From NCBI RefSeq assembly GCF_014138265.1, contig NZ_JACGXL010000003.1, positions 310,001-374,000 of the forward strand: DNA of 64,000 nt. Direction: 5' to 3'. Every line of letters begins with the position of its first letter. Position 1 is the first letter of the stretch. This document shows, in pieces, positions 17,475-26,092 of this stretch. Source of the DNA: Dokdonella fugitiva (lineage in GTDB: Bacteria > Pseudomonadota > Gammaproteobacteria > Xanthomonadales > Rhodanobacteraceae). Under the pieces are notes generated by a model. That model was not told the origin of the DNA. It saw nothing but the letters and a program-made list of their open reading frames with translations, and searched no databases. A program made the position numbers and the translations under genes.

Positions 17475-18839
17475 ATGCGATTTCGCCCTGCCTGCCCGCT
17501 CCTGCTCGCCGTCCTCGTCGCGGCGCCTGCCGCGGCGACCAGTTGCCGACGTCCGGCCTACGACCGCGACGACGGACGGCGCTGGTTCGGTACATCCGAG
17601 CGCGTGTTCGTCGGCGAACTCGTCGACACGCGCGACACGCCCGCCGCTCGCGCGCCGAACGGCGATGCGCTCGAAGCGATCAGCGTCGGTGGCGATGCGC
17701 CGTCGGTCGGCGGCTATTTCCGCGTCGAGGAGTCGTTCAAGGGTGCGGTCGATCCGCGCCCGATCCGCATCGCCGCATCGTTGCGGAAGGGACGCCGCTA
17801 CCTCGTGTTCGCGCGCGAGGAAGCCGGCGAACTGCGCGCCGACGGCTACTGCACGCGGTTCGTGCTGCCGCTCGACGGTGACGACCCGCTGCGCGACGCG
17901 GCGCGCGATCTGCTCGGCGGGTTGCGCGCCCTGCCGGCCGCCGGCAGCGGCGGCGAGTTCCATGTGTACCTGCGCGACGAACGGCAGGCCCCGGTCGCCG
18001 CCGAACTGCGCTTCGAGAGTCCGACCCATGCGTTCCCGCTGCACACCGACGCGCAAGGACACGGCCAGCTCGACGCCGTACCGGACGGTTCCTATCGACT
18101 CGTCACGGCCGCGCCCGCGGGCTATCGCTACGGCTGCGTTCCGGAGTGCGCCATGCTCGCCGTGCACGATCGCGGCCTCGACGAATACACGCTGCGCAAG
18201 CTGCCCGGCGCGACGTTGCGCGTGCGCCTCGTCGACGTCGCCGGTATGGCGCTCGCGCTGCCGGCGCAATTCGACCTCTTCCACGAAGACGGCACGCGCA
18301 GCGGACCGCTCGGCACCTCCTCCGCATCCTACGAGATCGGCGGCGACGCACGCGACGCCGAACGCGGCTACGTCGTGCCGGGCCGCTATCGCCTCGCGCT
18401 AGTGCTGCCGGAATTCTCCGTCGACGGCATGCTCGCGAAGACGACGCGCGTCACGCACCGTTTCGATGGCGGCGGGGCGGCCGCCGATGCGCCCGTGCTG
18501 GACGTGAGCGAAGGCGACAACATCGCGCAATTCCGCCTGCCGGCGACCCTGCAACCGATCCGCGTGCGCCTGCGCTTCGCAGGCGAAGCGTTCTACCCGG
18601 CGCTGCGCACGGTCGCGCTGCATCGGCTTGTCGGCCGCGAAGCGGGTGCTTATGCCGAGGACGCGCTCTTCGACGTCGGCCAGCTGGGCGACGGCGCGGA
18701 CGGCGTGTCGCTGCGCCTCGTGCCGGGCCAGGCGTTGCGCTATTCGCTGCCCGGCTACGACATCGACGGCGAGCACGACGCGCGCGTGCTGGCGCCTACC
18801 GCGGACGCGGATATCGAACTGCTCGTGCGCAAGCGCTGA
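17475..18839 (+). CDS. Secreted protein of unknown function, NTR/TIMP-like N-terminus
   Basis: A 454-residue exported protein. The ATG at 17475 opens a signal peptide (LLLAVLVAAPAAATSC); a longer reading overlaps the sodB terminator. After the signal, the pattern VFVGELVDTRD ... YFRVEESFKGA ... RRYLVFAREE ... ADGYCTRF resembles the netrin/TIMP-like OB-fold. The rest looks like a run of beta-sandwich, carboxypeptidase-regulatory-like segments (VYLRDERQAPVAAELRF; TDAQGHGQLDAVPDGSYRL). A CVPEC pair could form a disulfide. I recognise no enzyme motif. The gene converges on purK with four bases between the stops. Confidence 0.65.
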   Translation: MRFRPACPLLLAVLVAAPAAATSCRRPAYDRDDGRRWFGTSERVFVGELVDTRDTPAARAPNGDALEAISVGGDAPSVGGYFRVEESFKGAVDPRPIRIAASLRKGRRYLVFAREEAGELRADGYCTRFVLPLDGDDPLRDAARDLLGGLRALPAAGSGGEFHVYLRDERQAPVAAELRFESPTHAFPLHTDAQGHGQLDAVPDGSYRLVTAAPAGYRYGCVPECAMLAVHDRGLDEYTLRKLPGATLRVRLVDVAGMALALPAQFDLFHEDGTRSGPLGTSSASYEIGGDARDAERGYVVPGRYRLALVLPEFSVDGMLAKTTRVTHRFDGGGAAADAPVLDVSEGDNIAQFRLPATLQPIRVRLRFAGEAFYPALRTVALHRLVGREAGAYAEDALFDVGQLGDGADGVSLRLVPGQALRYSLPGYDIDGEHDARVLAPTADADIELLVRKR

Positions 18840-18843
18840 ACCC

Positions 18844-19983
18844 TCAGCCGAGCGCGGCGATCACCGGCGCGACCTGCGCTTCGCGGCCGAGCGCGGCGCC
18901 GATGCGCTGCAGGCGCTCGCGCATCTCGGCGGCGTCGTTCGCACAGAACGTCGCGTGGCCGACCTTGCGCCCCGGACGCGGGCTCTTGCCATAGTCGTGC
19001 CAGTGCGCGCGCGGCTCGGCCAGCACCGGATCCGCGGGCGGCAGTTCGCCGACCCAGTTCAGCATCGCATTGACGCCGAGCGCGCTGGTGTCGCCGAGCG
19101 GCATGCCGAGCACGGCACGCACGTGGTTCTCGAACTGGCTCGCCGGCGCGCCTTCGATCGTCCAGTGGCCGGAGTTGTGCACGCGCGGCGCCATCTCGTT
19201 GCCGAGCAGGCGGCCGTCGCGTACGAACAGCTCGAGCGCGAACGTGCCGACGTAGTCGAGCCGTTCGGCGATGCGCCGCGCGTGCGCGAACGCGATCGGC
19301 GCGAGCGCATCCGCGTGCGGCGCCGGCGCGAGGCTCGCCGAGAGGATGCCGTCGGCATGCCAGTTCTGCGTCAGCGGCCAGGTGCGGAACTCGCCGTCGC
19401 GCGCACGCACCGCGATCACCGACAGCTCGCGCTCGAACGGCACGAACGCCTCGAGGATCGACGGCGCGCCGCCGAGCGCCTGCCACGCGGCGTCGACGTC
19501 GCCCGGTGACTTGAGGCGGAACTGGCCCTTGCCGTCGTAGCCGAGGCGTCGCGTCTTGAGGATCGACGGCGTGCCGATCCCCTCGATCGCACGCGCGAGG
19601 CCTTCGCGTGAATCGACCGCGGCGAATGCGGGCGTGTCGAGGCCGATCTCGCGGAACAGGCTCTTCTCGGCGAGACGGTCCTGCGACGTCGCGAGCGCGC
19701 GCGGGTTCGGGAACACCTTCGTGTGCTCGGTCAGCCACTGCGCGGTGTCGGCAGGCACGTTCTCGAAATCGAAGGTCGCGACATCGATGCGTCGCGCGAA
19801 ATCGGCGAGCGCGTCGAAGTCGCGCCAGTCCGCGCGCAGCATCGGCGCGACCTGCGCGGCGCATGCGTCCTCGGCGCTGTCGACGACGAGGAAACGCAGG
19901 CCGAGCGGTGCGCCCGCGAGCGCGAGCATGCGCGCGAGCTGGCCGCCGCCGAGCACGCCGATCGTTCGTCCGGAATGGTTCAT
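18844..19983 (-). CDS. purK: N5-carboxyaminoimidazole ribonucleotide synthase
   Basis: ATP-grasp enzyme of 379 residues in de novo purine synthesis. It uses ATP and bicarbonate to carboxylate AIR to N5-CAIR. It opens with the nucleotide fold IGVLGGGQLARMLALAG, has the ATP-grasp stretch LKTRRLGYDGKGQF and the catalytic-loop segment ELFVRDGRLLGNEMAPRVHNSGHWT. The product is the substrate of PurE, encoded 58 bases upstream on the same strand, so they form a purEK operon. The ATG at 19983 is standard; the longer reading extends through the purE 3' end. Confidence 0.96.
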   Translation of the reverse strand: MNHSGRTIGVLGGGQLARMLALAGAPLGLRFLVVDSAEDACAAQVAPMLRADWRDFDALADFARRIDVATFDFENVPADTAQWLTEHTKVFPNPRALATSQDRLAEKSLFREIGLDTPAFAAVDSREGLARAIEGIGTPSILKTRRLGYDGKGQFRLKSPGDVDAAWQALGGAPSILEAFVPFERELSVIAVRARDGEFRTWPLTQNWHADGILSASLAPAPHADALAPIAFAHARRIAERLDYVGTFALELFVRDGRLLGNEMAPRVHNSGHWTIEGAPASQFENHVRAVLGMPLGDTSALGVNAMLNWVGELPPADPVLAEPRAHWHDYGKSPRPGRKVGHATFCANDAAEMRERLQRIGAALGREAQVAPVIAALG

Positions 19984-20041
19984 CGGAGGGCCACGCGGGC
20001 AGGTGCGCGAAGGCGCGCTGGCATTCGATGCCGACCCATGT

Positions 20042-20554
20042 TCATGCGGGCGTGCGCGGATCGGGGTGCGCGAGCACGGTCGCGGTCTGTTCGTGGCGGA
20101 ACGCGTCGAGGCGGCGCGCGAGCAGCGCATCGCCGGTCGACAGCATCGCCGCCGCGCACAGCGCCGCGTTGACCGCGCCGGCACGGCCGATGGCGAACGT
20201 CGCGACCGGAATGCCGGCCGGCATCTGCACGATCGACAGCAGCGAATCCATGCCGTTCAGTGCGTGCGACTGCACCGGCACGCCGAGCACGGGCAGGCGC
20301 GTCTTCGCGGCGAGCATGCCCGGCAGGTGCGCGGCGCCGCCGGCGCCGGCGATGATCGCGGCGAGGCCGCGCTCGACGGAAGTCGCGGCGTAGTCGAACA
20401 GCAGATCCGGCGTGCGATGCGCGGACACGACGCGCACTTCGTGCTCGATGCCGAGCCGCTCCAGGGTTTCGACCGCGTGGCGCATCGTGTCCCAGTCCGA
20501 CCGGGAACCCATCACGACGCCGATGCGGGGCCGACCGCTCGCGCTTTCTGTCAT
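20042..20554 (-). CDS. purE: N5-carboxyaminoimidazole ribonucleotide mutase
   Basis: Class I PurE of 170 residues that converts N5-CAIR to CAIR, the step after PurK. Signature motifs are [13 protein letters not shown] near the N-terminus, [20 protein letters not shown] and GVPVQS. The enzyme is an octamer in this family. It is the promoter-proximal gene of purEK and is divergent from the Trm112-like gene, with about 70 bases between the starts. Confidence 0.97.
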   Translation of the reverse strand: MTESASGRPRIGVVMGSRSDWDTMRHAVETLERLGIEHEVRVVSAHRTPDLLFDYAATSVERGLAAIIAGAGGAAHLPGMLAAKTRLPVLGVPVQSHALNGMDSLLSIVQMPAGIPVATFAIGRAGAVNAALCAAAMLSTGDALLARRLDAFRHEQTATVLAHPDPRTPA

Positions 20555-20576
20555 GGCCGTCGTCAGCTTAAATCGC

Positions 20577-20583
20577 TATTGTA
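20577..20583. promoter_or_regulatory. Overlapping divergent -10 elements between purE and the Trm112-like gene
   Basis: TATTGTA reads as TACAAT on the minus strand (a good -10 for purE, about 24 bases before its ATG) and as TATTGT on the plus strand. No clear -35 accompanies either. Overlapping -10s would make the two genes compete for polymerase. Confidence 0.35.
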
Positions 20584-20622
20584 CGCGCATCCGGCCGCAC
20601 CTGGCCGCTCCCGCTTTTCCCC

Positions 20623-20895
20623 ATGATCGACAAGCACCTGCTCGACATCCTGTGTTGCCCGACCACGCACGTGCCGGTGCGCCTGCTCACCGAAGGCGAA
20701 CTCGCCGCGCTCAACCGCGCGATCGCGTCCGCTCCGGTCCGCAACGGCGCCGGCGCAACGGTCGCGGGCGCGTTCACGGCCGGCTTGATCACGCGCGACC
20801 GCCAGACCATATACCCGATCGAGGACGACATCCCGGTGATGCTCGCGGACGAGGCGATCGCGACCGTCCAGCTGGGGGACTTTCCGGACCGCTGA
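20623..20895 (+). CDS. Trm112-like (YcaR-type) small protein
   Basis: A 90-residue cytoplasmic protein of the Trm112p family: LLDILCCPTTHVPVRL at the N-terminus and LITRDRQTIYPIEDDIPVMLADEAI at the C-terminus. Bacterial YcaR-type members are usually about 60 residues; this one has a roughly 25-residue insert (ALNRAIASAPVRNGAGATVA) common in Xanthomonadales-like sequences. The adjacent Cys pair could take part in metal binding. Role uncertain: eukaryotic homologues activate methyltransferases. Confidence 0.85.
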   Translation: MIDKHLLDILCCPTTHVPVRLLTEGELAALNRAIASAPVRNGAGATVAGAFTAGLITRDRQTIYPIEDDIPVMLADEAIATVQLGDFPDR

Positions 20896-20915
20896 TACCA
20901 TTTGCCCCAGTCGAG

Positions 20916-20931
20916 TGTGATGCAAATCACG
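20916..20931 (+). promoter_or_regulatory. Crp/Clp-type binding site upstream of the DUF1631 gene
   Basis: TGTGATGCAAATCACG matches the Crp-family consensus TGTGA-N6-TCACA with one base different. In Xanthomonadales the Crp homologue Clp recognises the same motif and responds to cyclic di-GMP. The site is about 100 bases before the DUF1631 ATG, a position compatible with class I activation. Confidence 0.6.
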
Positions 20932-21017
20932 TTCCATGAACGGTACCCCTTTAAGCTAGCCCGCAGGCCGGCGCATACGCGCGAAGCGGGGTACCGGCAC
21001 CCTACGGAAGGCTTTCA

Positions 21018-23381
21018 ATGACCGCTCCCAAAGACAACCCGAACGTCGTCGACCTGCAGCAGCGCCAACCGGCCGCGGCCGCGGCCGATCGCCTCGGCGA
21101 CCTGCTCAAGCTCGTTCGCGGCGTGTCGCTGAAGCGCATCAACGGCCTCGTCGGCACGCTGTTCGAGAACGTCGACGACGCGCTGTTCGATCTCGCCGAG
21201 CGCGCCGGCAGCAACGCGGTGCAGACCGAATATTTCGACGGCATGCGCGAGGTGCGCAAGAAGCGCCAGCTGGTCGAACGCGTGTTCCAGGACCAGGCGA
21301 CGAAGGCGTTCACCGATTTCGCGGACGGCAAGCTGAAGGCGGCACGCACGGAAGTCGCGCCGCAGCCCGCCGCGGGCGGCCTGTCGCTCGTCGACGACAC
21401 CGAGCTCGAGGAATCGCTCGCCGTGACCAGCATGGTCGCGAAGGCGGAGAACCGCCTGCAGCGCGCGCTCTACCAGGTGAATCAGCGCCTGTCGGTCATC
21501 ATCGGCGGCGGCAAGGTCGAGGACAACAACAATCCGATCGGCCCGGCCGTGCTCGGCAACGCGTTCCGCAGCGCGATCCGCGAGTTCGAGGTCAACGTCC
21601 AGGTCAAGCTCATCATCTACAAGCTGTTCGACCGATACGTCATGACCGGCCTCGAGCCGATCTACGACGAGGTCAACGTCGAGCTGATCCGCGCAGGCGT
21701 GCTGCCGCAGGTGCGGCACGTCGCACCGTCGAACAAGCAGCCCGCGCCCGCGGGCGCCGGCGTGCGCCTGCCGCCCGGCGCCGCGCCCGTCGCGGCGAGC
21801 GCCGCGCCGACCTACTACGACCCGGCTGCCGACCAGCTGCAGGCCGAGATCTACCACACGCTGCGTTCGCTGCTCGCGAACCGCCACAGCTCCGACAGCT
21901 ACGTCGGCGAAAGCGCGGTCGGTGGCATCGGCCTCAGCCCGACCGACCTGCTCAGCGCGCTGACGATCCTGCAGAGCCAGTCGGCCGTGGCGCAGGCGCG
22001 CGCGGAGAGCGTCGCCGACGCGGCGCAGGCGGTGCAGCAGATCAAGCGCGAGCTGCTCGACCAGGTCAACAAGCTGTCCGGCGACGCCAAAGACAAGCGC
22101 GTGTCGAGCGCGGACGAGGACACCATCGACCTCGTCGGCATGCTGTTCGAATACATCCTGCAGGACCGCAACCTGCCCGCGCAGATGCAGGCGCTGTTCG
22201 GCCGCCTGCAGATCCCGTACCTCAAGGTCGCGATCCTCGACAAACACCTGTTCGCGCAGAAGTCGCATGCCGCGCGGCGCCTGCTCGACCTGCTCGCCGA
22301 CGCGGGCAAGAGCTGGTCGGAGGAATCCGACCGCGACCATCGCCTGTACGAGCGCATCAAGGCCTGCGTCGAGACGGTGCTGCGCGACTTCGACGACGAC
22401 GTCGGCGTGTTCGAGCGCGAGCTCGCTTCGTTCGGCGACTTCATCGACCAGCACAAGAAGCGCGCCGAGCTCGCCGAGCAGCGCGCCGCCGACGCGACGC
22501 GCGGTCGCGAGAAGCTGCAGGCTGCGCGTCGCACCGCCGCGCGCGAGATCCTCAAGCGCATCGAGGACCGCAACCTGCCGCCGGTCGTGCACAGCGTGCT
22601 GTCGCGCCCGTGGGCGAACTACCTCGTGCTCACGGTGCTGCGCCAGGGCGAGGAATCGGACGAATGGAAGAACGCGCTGCGCTTCGCCGACGAGTTCGTC
22701 TGGAGCGCCCAGCCGAAGACCACCGAGAGCGAGGTCACGCGCCTGCGCGCGCTGCTGCCGCAGCTCGAGAAGGCGCTGCGCCACGGCCTCGCGACGGTCG
22801 CCTACCACGACAGCGACGTGAAGCAGCTGATGGGCGAGCTGTCGCTGTTCTACAAGCGGCTGCTCGACGGCCAGAAGATCGAGACGAAGACCGTCAAGGA
22901 AGTCATCGCCGAGCACGCGACACCTGTGGCGGCCAGCGAAGACGCCGAGGCGCCCGCACCCGCGCCTGCTGCGGCGACGCAGAGCCCGGTCGAGGAGATC
23001 GTGCTCGGCTCGTCGATCGGCGGCGACGGCGTGATGGAAACCGAAGTCGCCGAACCGGCCGAAGAGGATGAGTTCGTCAAGACGGTGCGCGCGATCAAGG
23101 TCGGCACCTGGATCGAGTTCATCGACGAGAACGAGCAGCGCGAACGCGCGAAGCTGTCGTGGATCAGCCCGATCAGCTCCAAGTACCTGTTCGTCAACCG
23201 GCGCGGCCTCAAGGTCTGCGACAAGACCGTGTTCGGGCTCGCGGCCGAGTTGCGCCGCGGCAGCGCGGTGGTGCTCGAGGAAGTGCCGCTGTTCGACCGT
23301 GCGCTCGACGCGATCGTCGCGCGCCTGCGGCACACCGGCGACGACGTGCCGGCGGCACCAGCCGCGCCGCAGGCGGGCTGA
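21018..23381 (+). CDS. DUF1631 family protein
   Basis: A 787-residue cytoplasmic protein of the DUF1631 family, widespread in Xanthomonadales and pseudomonads and without a settled function. The largely alpha-helical body includes the conserved core LVGMLFEYILQDRNLPAQMQ ... LFGRLQIPYLKVAILDKHLF and ... RPWANYLVLTVLRQGEESDE. The last 100 residues form a distinct small domain (VGTWIEFIDENEQRERAKLSWISPISSKYLFVNRRG) resembling a PilZ-like beta-barrel. That resemblance, with the upstream Clp-type site, hints at cyclic-di-GMP-linked physiology; this is inference. GGAAGG precedes the ATG. Confidence 0.88.
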   Translation: MTAPKDNPNVVDLQQRQPAAAAADRLGDLLKLVRGVSLKRINGLVGTLFENVDDALFDLAERAGSNAVQTEYFDGMREVRKKRQLVERVFQDQATKAFTDFADGKLKAARTEVAPQPAAGGLSLVDDTELEESLAVTSMVAKAENRLQRALYQVNQRLSVIIGGGKVEDNNNPIGPAVLGNAFRSAIREFEVNVQVKLIIYKLFDRYVMTGLEPIYDEVNVELIRAGVLPQVRHVAPSNKQPAPAGAGVRLPPGAAPVAASAAPTYYDPAADQLQAEIYHTLRSLLANRHSSDSYVGESAVGGIGLSPTDLLSALTILQSQSAVAQARAESVADAAQAVQQIKRELLDQVNKLSGDAKDKRVSSADEDTIDLVGMLFEYILQDRNLPAQMQALFGRLQIPYLKVAILDKHLFAQKSHAARRLLDLLADAGKSWSEESDRDHRLYERIKACVETVLRDFDDDVGVFERELASFGDFIDQHKKRAELAEQRAADATRGREKLQAARRTAAREILKRIEDRNLPPVVHSVLSRPWANYLVLTVLRQGEESDEWKNALRFADEFVWSAQPKTTESEVTRLRALLPQLEKALRHGLATVAYHDSDVKQLMGELSLFYKRLLDGQKIETKTVKEVIAEHATPVAASEDAEAPAPAPAAATQSPVEEIVLGSSIGGDGVMETEVAEPAEEDEFVKTVRAIKVGTWIEFIDENEQRERAKLSWISPISSKYLFVNRRGLKVCDKTVFGLAAELRRGSAVVLEEVPLFDRALDAIVARLRHTGDDVPAAPAAPQAG

Positions 23382-23403
23382 GCGCACCGGCGCGCGTCGC
23401 GCT

Positions 23404-23412
23404 TGCTATCCT
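23404..23412 (+). promoter_or_regulatory. Extended -10 promoter of nadC
   Basis: TGCTATCCT is an extended -10 about 33 bases before the chosen GTG start of nadC. Its position argues against the longer TTG-initiated reading at 23403, which would begin inside the promoter. Confidence 0.45.
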
Positions 23413-23444
23413 GCGCGCCCGCCAACCGCACAAGGCAAGAGCAC

Positions 23445-24308
23445 GTGACGACTCCGGTCCTGGTTCCGCCGCGCGATGCGGTCGTGCACGACGTACGACG
23501 CGCCCTCGAGGAAGACATCGGCAGCGGCGACGTGACCGCCGACCTGCTGCCCGAACAAGCGCTCGGCCGCGCACGCGTGATCACGCGTGAAGCGGCGATC
23601 CTGTGCGGGCGCGACTGGTTCGAGGAATGCTTCCGCCAGCTCGATCCCGGCGTGCGCTTCGAATGGTTCGCCGCCGACGGCGAGCGCGTCACCGCCGGCG
23701 CCCTGCTCTGCCGGATCGAGGGACGCGCGCGTGCGCTGGTGACGGCCGAACGCTCGGCCCTGAATTTCCTGCAGACGCTGTCCGCCACCGCGACGACGAC
23801 GGCGACCTACGTCGACGCCGCACGCGGCACGCGCACCGCGATCCTCGACACGCGCAAGACCCTGCCCGGCCTGCGCCTCGCGCAGAAGTACGCCGTGCGC
23901 GTCGGCGGCGGGCGCAACCACCGCATCGGCCTGTACGACGCCGTGCTCATCAAGGAAAACCACATCGCGGCTGCCGGCTCGATCCACGCGGCGGTCACGC
24001 GCGCACGCACGCTCCACCCGGGCGTGCTGGTCGAAACCGAAGTGGAGAATTTCGCGGAACTGCGCGAAGCGCTCGCCGCGGGCGTCGACCGCATCATGCT
24101 CGACGAATTCGAGCTGCACGAGCTGTCGCAAGCGGTCGCCGAAGTCGCCGGGCGCGTGCCACTGGAGGTATCAGGGTCGGTTTCGCTCGAGCGCGTGCGC
24201 GCGATCGCCGAAACGGGCGTGGACTTCATTTCGGTCGGCGCGCTGACCAAGCACGTGCGCGCGCTCGACCTATCGATGCGCGTGGAACTCGTCGGCACCG
24301 CCCCTTGA
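23445..24308 (+). CDS. nadC: Nicotinate-nucleotide diphosphorylase (carboxylating)
   Basis: Quinolinate phosphoribosyltransferase of 287 residues. It joins quinolinate and PRPP to nicotinate mononucleotide with loss of CO2 in NAD synthesis. Visible motifs are EEDIGSGDVTADLLP, TAERSALNFLQTLSATAT, the substrate-binding ILDTRKTLPGLR and KYAVRVGGGRNHR, and KENHI. The C-terminus carries the barrel motifs VETEVENFAEL and DRIMLDEF. The GTG start at 23445 has AAGG upstream and the usual N-terminal length. It converges on the FHA-protein gene. Confidence 0.96.
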   Translation: MTTPVLVPPRDAVVHDVRRALEEDIGSGDVTADLLPEQALGRARVITREAAILCGRDWFEECFRQLDPGVRFEWFAADGERVTAGALLCRIEGRARALVTAERSALNFLQTLSATATTTATYVDAARGTRTAILDTRKTLPGLRLAQKYAVRVGGGRNHRIGLYDAVLIKENHIAAAGSIHAAVTRARTLHPGVLVETEVENFAELREALAAGVDRIMLDEFELHELSQAVAEVAGRVPLEVSGSVSLERVRAIAETGVDFISVGALTKHVRALDLSMRVELVGTAP

Positions 24309-24333
24309 CGGTGCCGCCGCGCAGCCGCGCGGC

Positions 24334-25125
24334 TCAGAACACGCCGGCGAAATGCAGGATTGCGCCGAGCACGACCGCGGCGACGACGACGCCGATCGCG
24401 ATCATCGCGCCATTCGAGCCGCCCTTGGCCGCCTTCGCCTCCGGCTCCGAACGCGGCCCGGCGGACTGCTGGCGCGCGTCCATGCCCGGCGTGATCAGCA
24501 GGAAGCGCACCGTGTCCAGGCGCAATTCCTCGCCTGGCTTGAGCAGGCCGCTCTGCGTGCGCTTGTCGTTGATGTAGGTACCGTTGGCCGAACCCATGTC
24601 CTCGACGAGCACGCCGTCCGGCGTGACCTTGAGGCGCGCGTGGTGGCGCGAGACTTCCTCGGCCGGGATCGGAATGTCGCAGTCGGGCTGGCGACCGATC
24701 ACCGCGTTGTCGGTGACGGCGAACGTCTTGCCGAGCGTCGCGCCCGAGACGCCGCGCAACAGGTAGCGCGGCAGCGCGGTGCGCACGCGAGTGCGGTCGT
24801 CGACCGGCTCGTTCTTCGCGGCCGGCGCGGCTGCGGGTTTGCGCTCGCCGACGACGGAGACGCCGACGCGCCCGAGCACGAGCAGGTCGCCATCCTTGAT
24901 CGGGGTCGCGGCGGTGACCTGGCGACCGTTGAGCACGGTCGGCGCCTGCGCATCGAGCGGCCGGATGCTCGCGTTGCCGGCGGCGACGACGACTTCGCAA
25001 TGACGTGCGACGACGCCCTCGCCCTTGAGCACGATGCTGCAGTCGCTGCCGCTGCCGAGCGAGCGGGCGCCTTCCGTCAGCTCCACCGGAGCGTGTTCAC
25101 CGCCAGGAAACACGAGTTTCATCAT
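24334..25125 (-). CDS. Two-FHA-domain protein with C-terminal membrane anchor
   Basis: A 263-residue signalling protein with two forkhead-associated domains, which bind phospho-threonine peptides. FHA1 covers about 20-90 and is degenerate (SLGSGSDCSIVLKGEGVVARHCEV). FHA2 covers about 135-205 and is canonical (VIGRQPDCDIPIPAEEVSRHHARL ... DMGSANGTYIND). A hydrophobic C-terminal helix (about 239-261) would anchor it with the FHA domains in the cytoplasm. No Ser/Thr kinase or phosphatase gene is nearby, so its partner is unknown. Two adjacent ATG codons (25125, 25122) follow a GGGGGGAG tract; either could start. Confidence 0.85.
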   Translation of the reverse strand: MMKLVFPGGEHAPVELTEGARSLGSGSDCSIVLKGEGVVARHCEVVVAAGNASIRPLDAQAPTVLNGRQVTAATPIKDGDLLVLGRVGVSVVGERKPAAAPAAKNEPVDDRTRVRTALPRYLLRGVSGATLGKTFAVTDNAVIGRQPDCDIPIPAEEVSRHHARLKVTPDGVLVEDMGSANGTYINDKRTQSGLLKPGEELRLDTVRFLLITPGMDARQQSAGPRSEPEAKAAKGGSNGAMIAIGVVVAAVVLGAILHFAGVF

Positions 25126-25268
25126 CTCCCCCCACTGGAAGCCGAGCGTCGGCGGATTGTACCTGCGCCCGGCCCGTTGTCGCGGGGGCGCGTCGCACTC
25201 CGGCCATCCTGCGACCGACGGGCGTCGCGGGGCTTGTCCGGCCGCCGCGGCATCCCCACACTGTGCCG

Positions 25269-25619
25269 ATGATCGGCACCTGGCTGTTCCTGCTCGCCAT
25301 CGCGGTCGCGGTCTGGGCCTGGATGGACATCCTGCGCGCGCGCGAACTCGCGATCGCGCACAGCCGCACGCTCTGTCGCGAGGCGGGCGTGCAACTGCTC
25401 GACCAGACGGTGTCGCTGAAGCGCCTCGCCATCGCGCGGCGCGATGGCCTGCCGACGGTCGTGCGCCGCTACGGCTTCGAAGTGAGCATCGACGGTAGCG
25501 ACCGTCACCGCTGCCATCTCGATCTCGCGGGCCAGCGCCTCGAGGCGTGGAGCCTGCCGCTCGGCGATGACGCGCGGTCGCGCATCGAGCGCCCGACGCA
25601 CCTGCGCCTCGTGCAGTGA
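25269..25619 (+). CDS. DUF3301-type membrane-anchored small protein
   Basis: A 116-residue protein with one N-terminal membrane segment (WLFLLAIAVAVWAWMDIL) and a cytoplasmic part matching DUF3301: RELAIAHSRTLCREAGVQLLDQTVSLKRLAIAR, then YGFEVSIDGSDRHRCHLDL. The function is unknown. The ATG at 25269 is preferred; a GTG two codons earlier is in frame. It stands between the FHA gene (divergent) and sspB (convergent). Confidence 0.8.
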   Translation: MIGTWLFLLAIAVAVWAWMDILRARELAIAHSRTLCREAGVQLLDQTVSLKRLAIARRDGLPTVVRRYGFEVSIDGSDRHRCHLDLAGQRLEAWSLPLGDDARSRIERPTHLRLVQ

Positions 25620-25656
25620 GGCAACGTCGCGGCGGCGCCGCGAACCCGACGGGCGC

Positions 25657-26058
25657 CTACTTGATCACGCGCAGGTGCGGACGCTTGGGTGCTTCGTCCG
25701 GCGTCGGCGCGGTCGGTGGTGGATCGGCCGGCGTACCGTCGGCCTGGAACATCATGCCCTGGCCGTTCTCCTGCGCGTAGATCGCCAGCACCGCGCTCAT
25801 CGGCACGTACACCGATTGGCTGATGCCGCCGAAACGCGCGAGGAACTGCACGCGATCGTTGGCGATCTCGAACTGGCCGACCGCGCGCGCCGCGACATTG
25901 AGGACGATGCGCCCGTCCTTGGCCGCGCCGGGCGGCACGCGCACGCCTTCCGCGCCGGCGTCGACGAGCAGGTACGGGGTGAGGCCGTTGTCGCTGATCC
26001 ACTCGTGGAACGCGCGCAACAGGTACGGGCGGTTGGACGTCATCGCCGGGGCGTTCAC
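25657..26058 (-). CDS. sspB: ClpXP protease specificity-enhancing factor SspB
   Basis: SspB, 133 residues, delivers ssrA-tagged and other substrates to ClpXP. The fold motif RPYLLRAFHEWISDNGLTPYLLVD, the core RIVLNVAARAVGQFEIANDRVQFLARFGG and the C-terminal PHLRVIK tail (the ClpX-binding XB motif) are all present, joined by a short Pro-rich linker. The GTG at 26058 is chosen because GGAG lies seven bases upstream; the internal ATG at 26043 has no ribosome-binding site. It follows sspA on the same strand, 34 bases downstream. Confidence 0.95.
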   Translation of the reverse strand: MNAPAMTSNRPYLLRAFHEWISDNGLTPYLLVDAGAEGVRVPPGAAKDGRIVLNVAARAVGQFEIANDRVQFLARFGGISQSVYVPMSAVLAIYAQENGQGMMFQADGTPADPPPTAPTPDEAPKRPHLRVIK

Positions 26059-26092
26059 GCAAGCTCTCCGCAGCAACACGCGATCCACTGCG

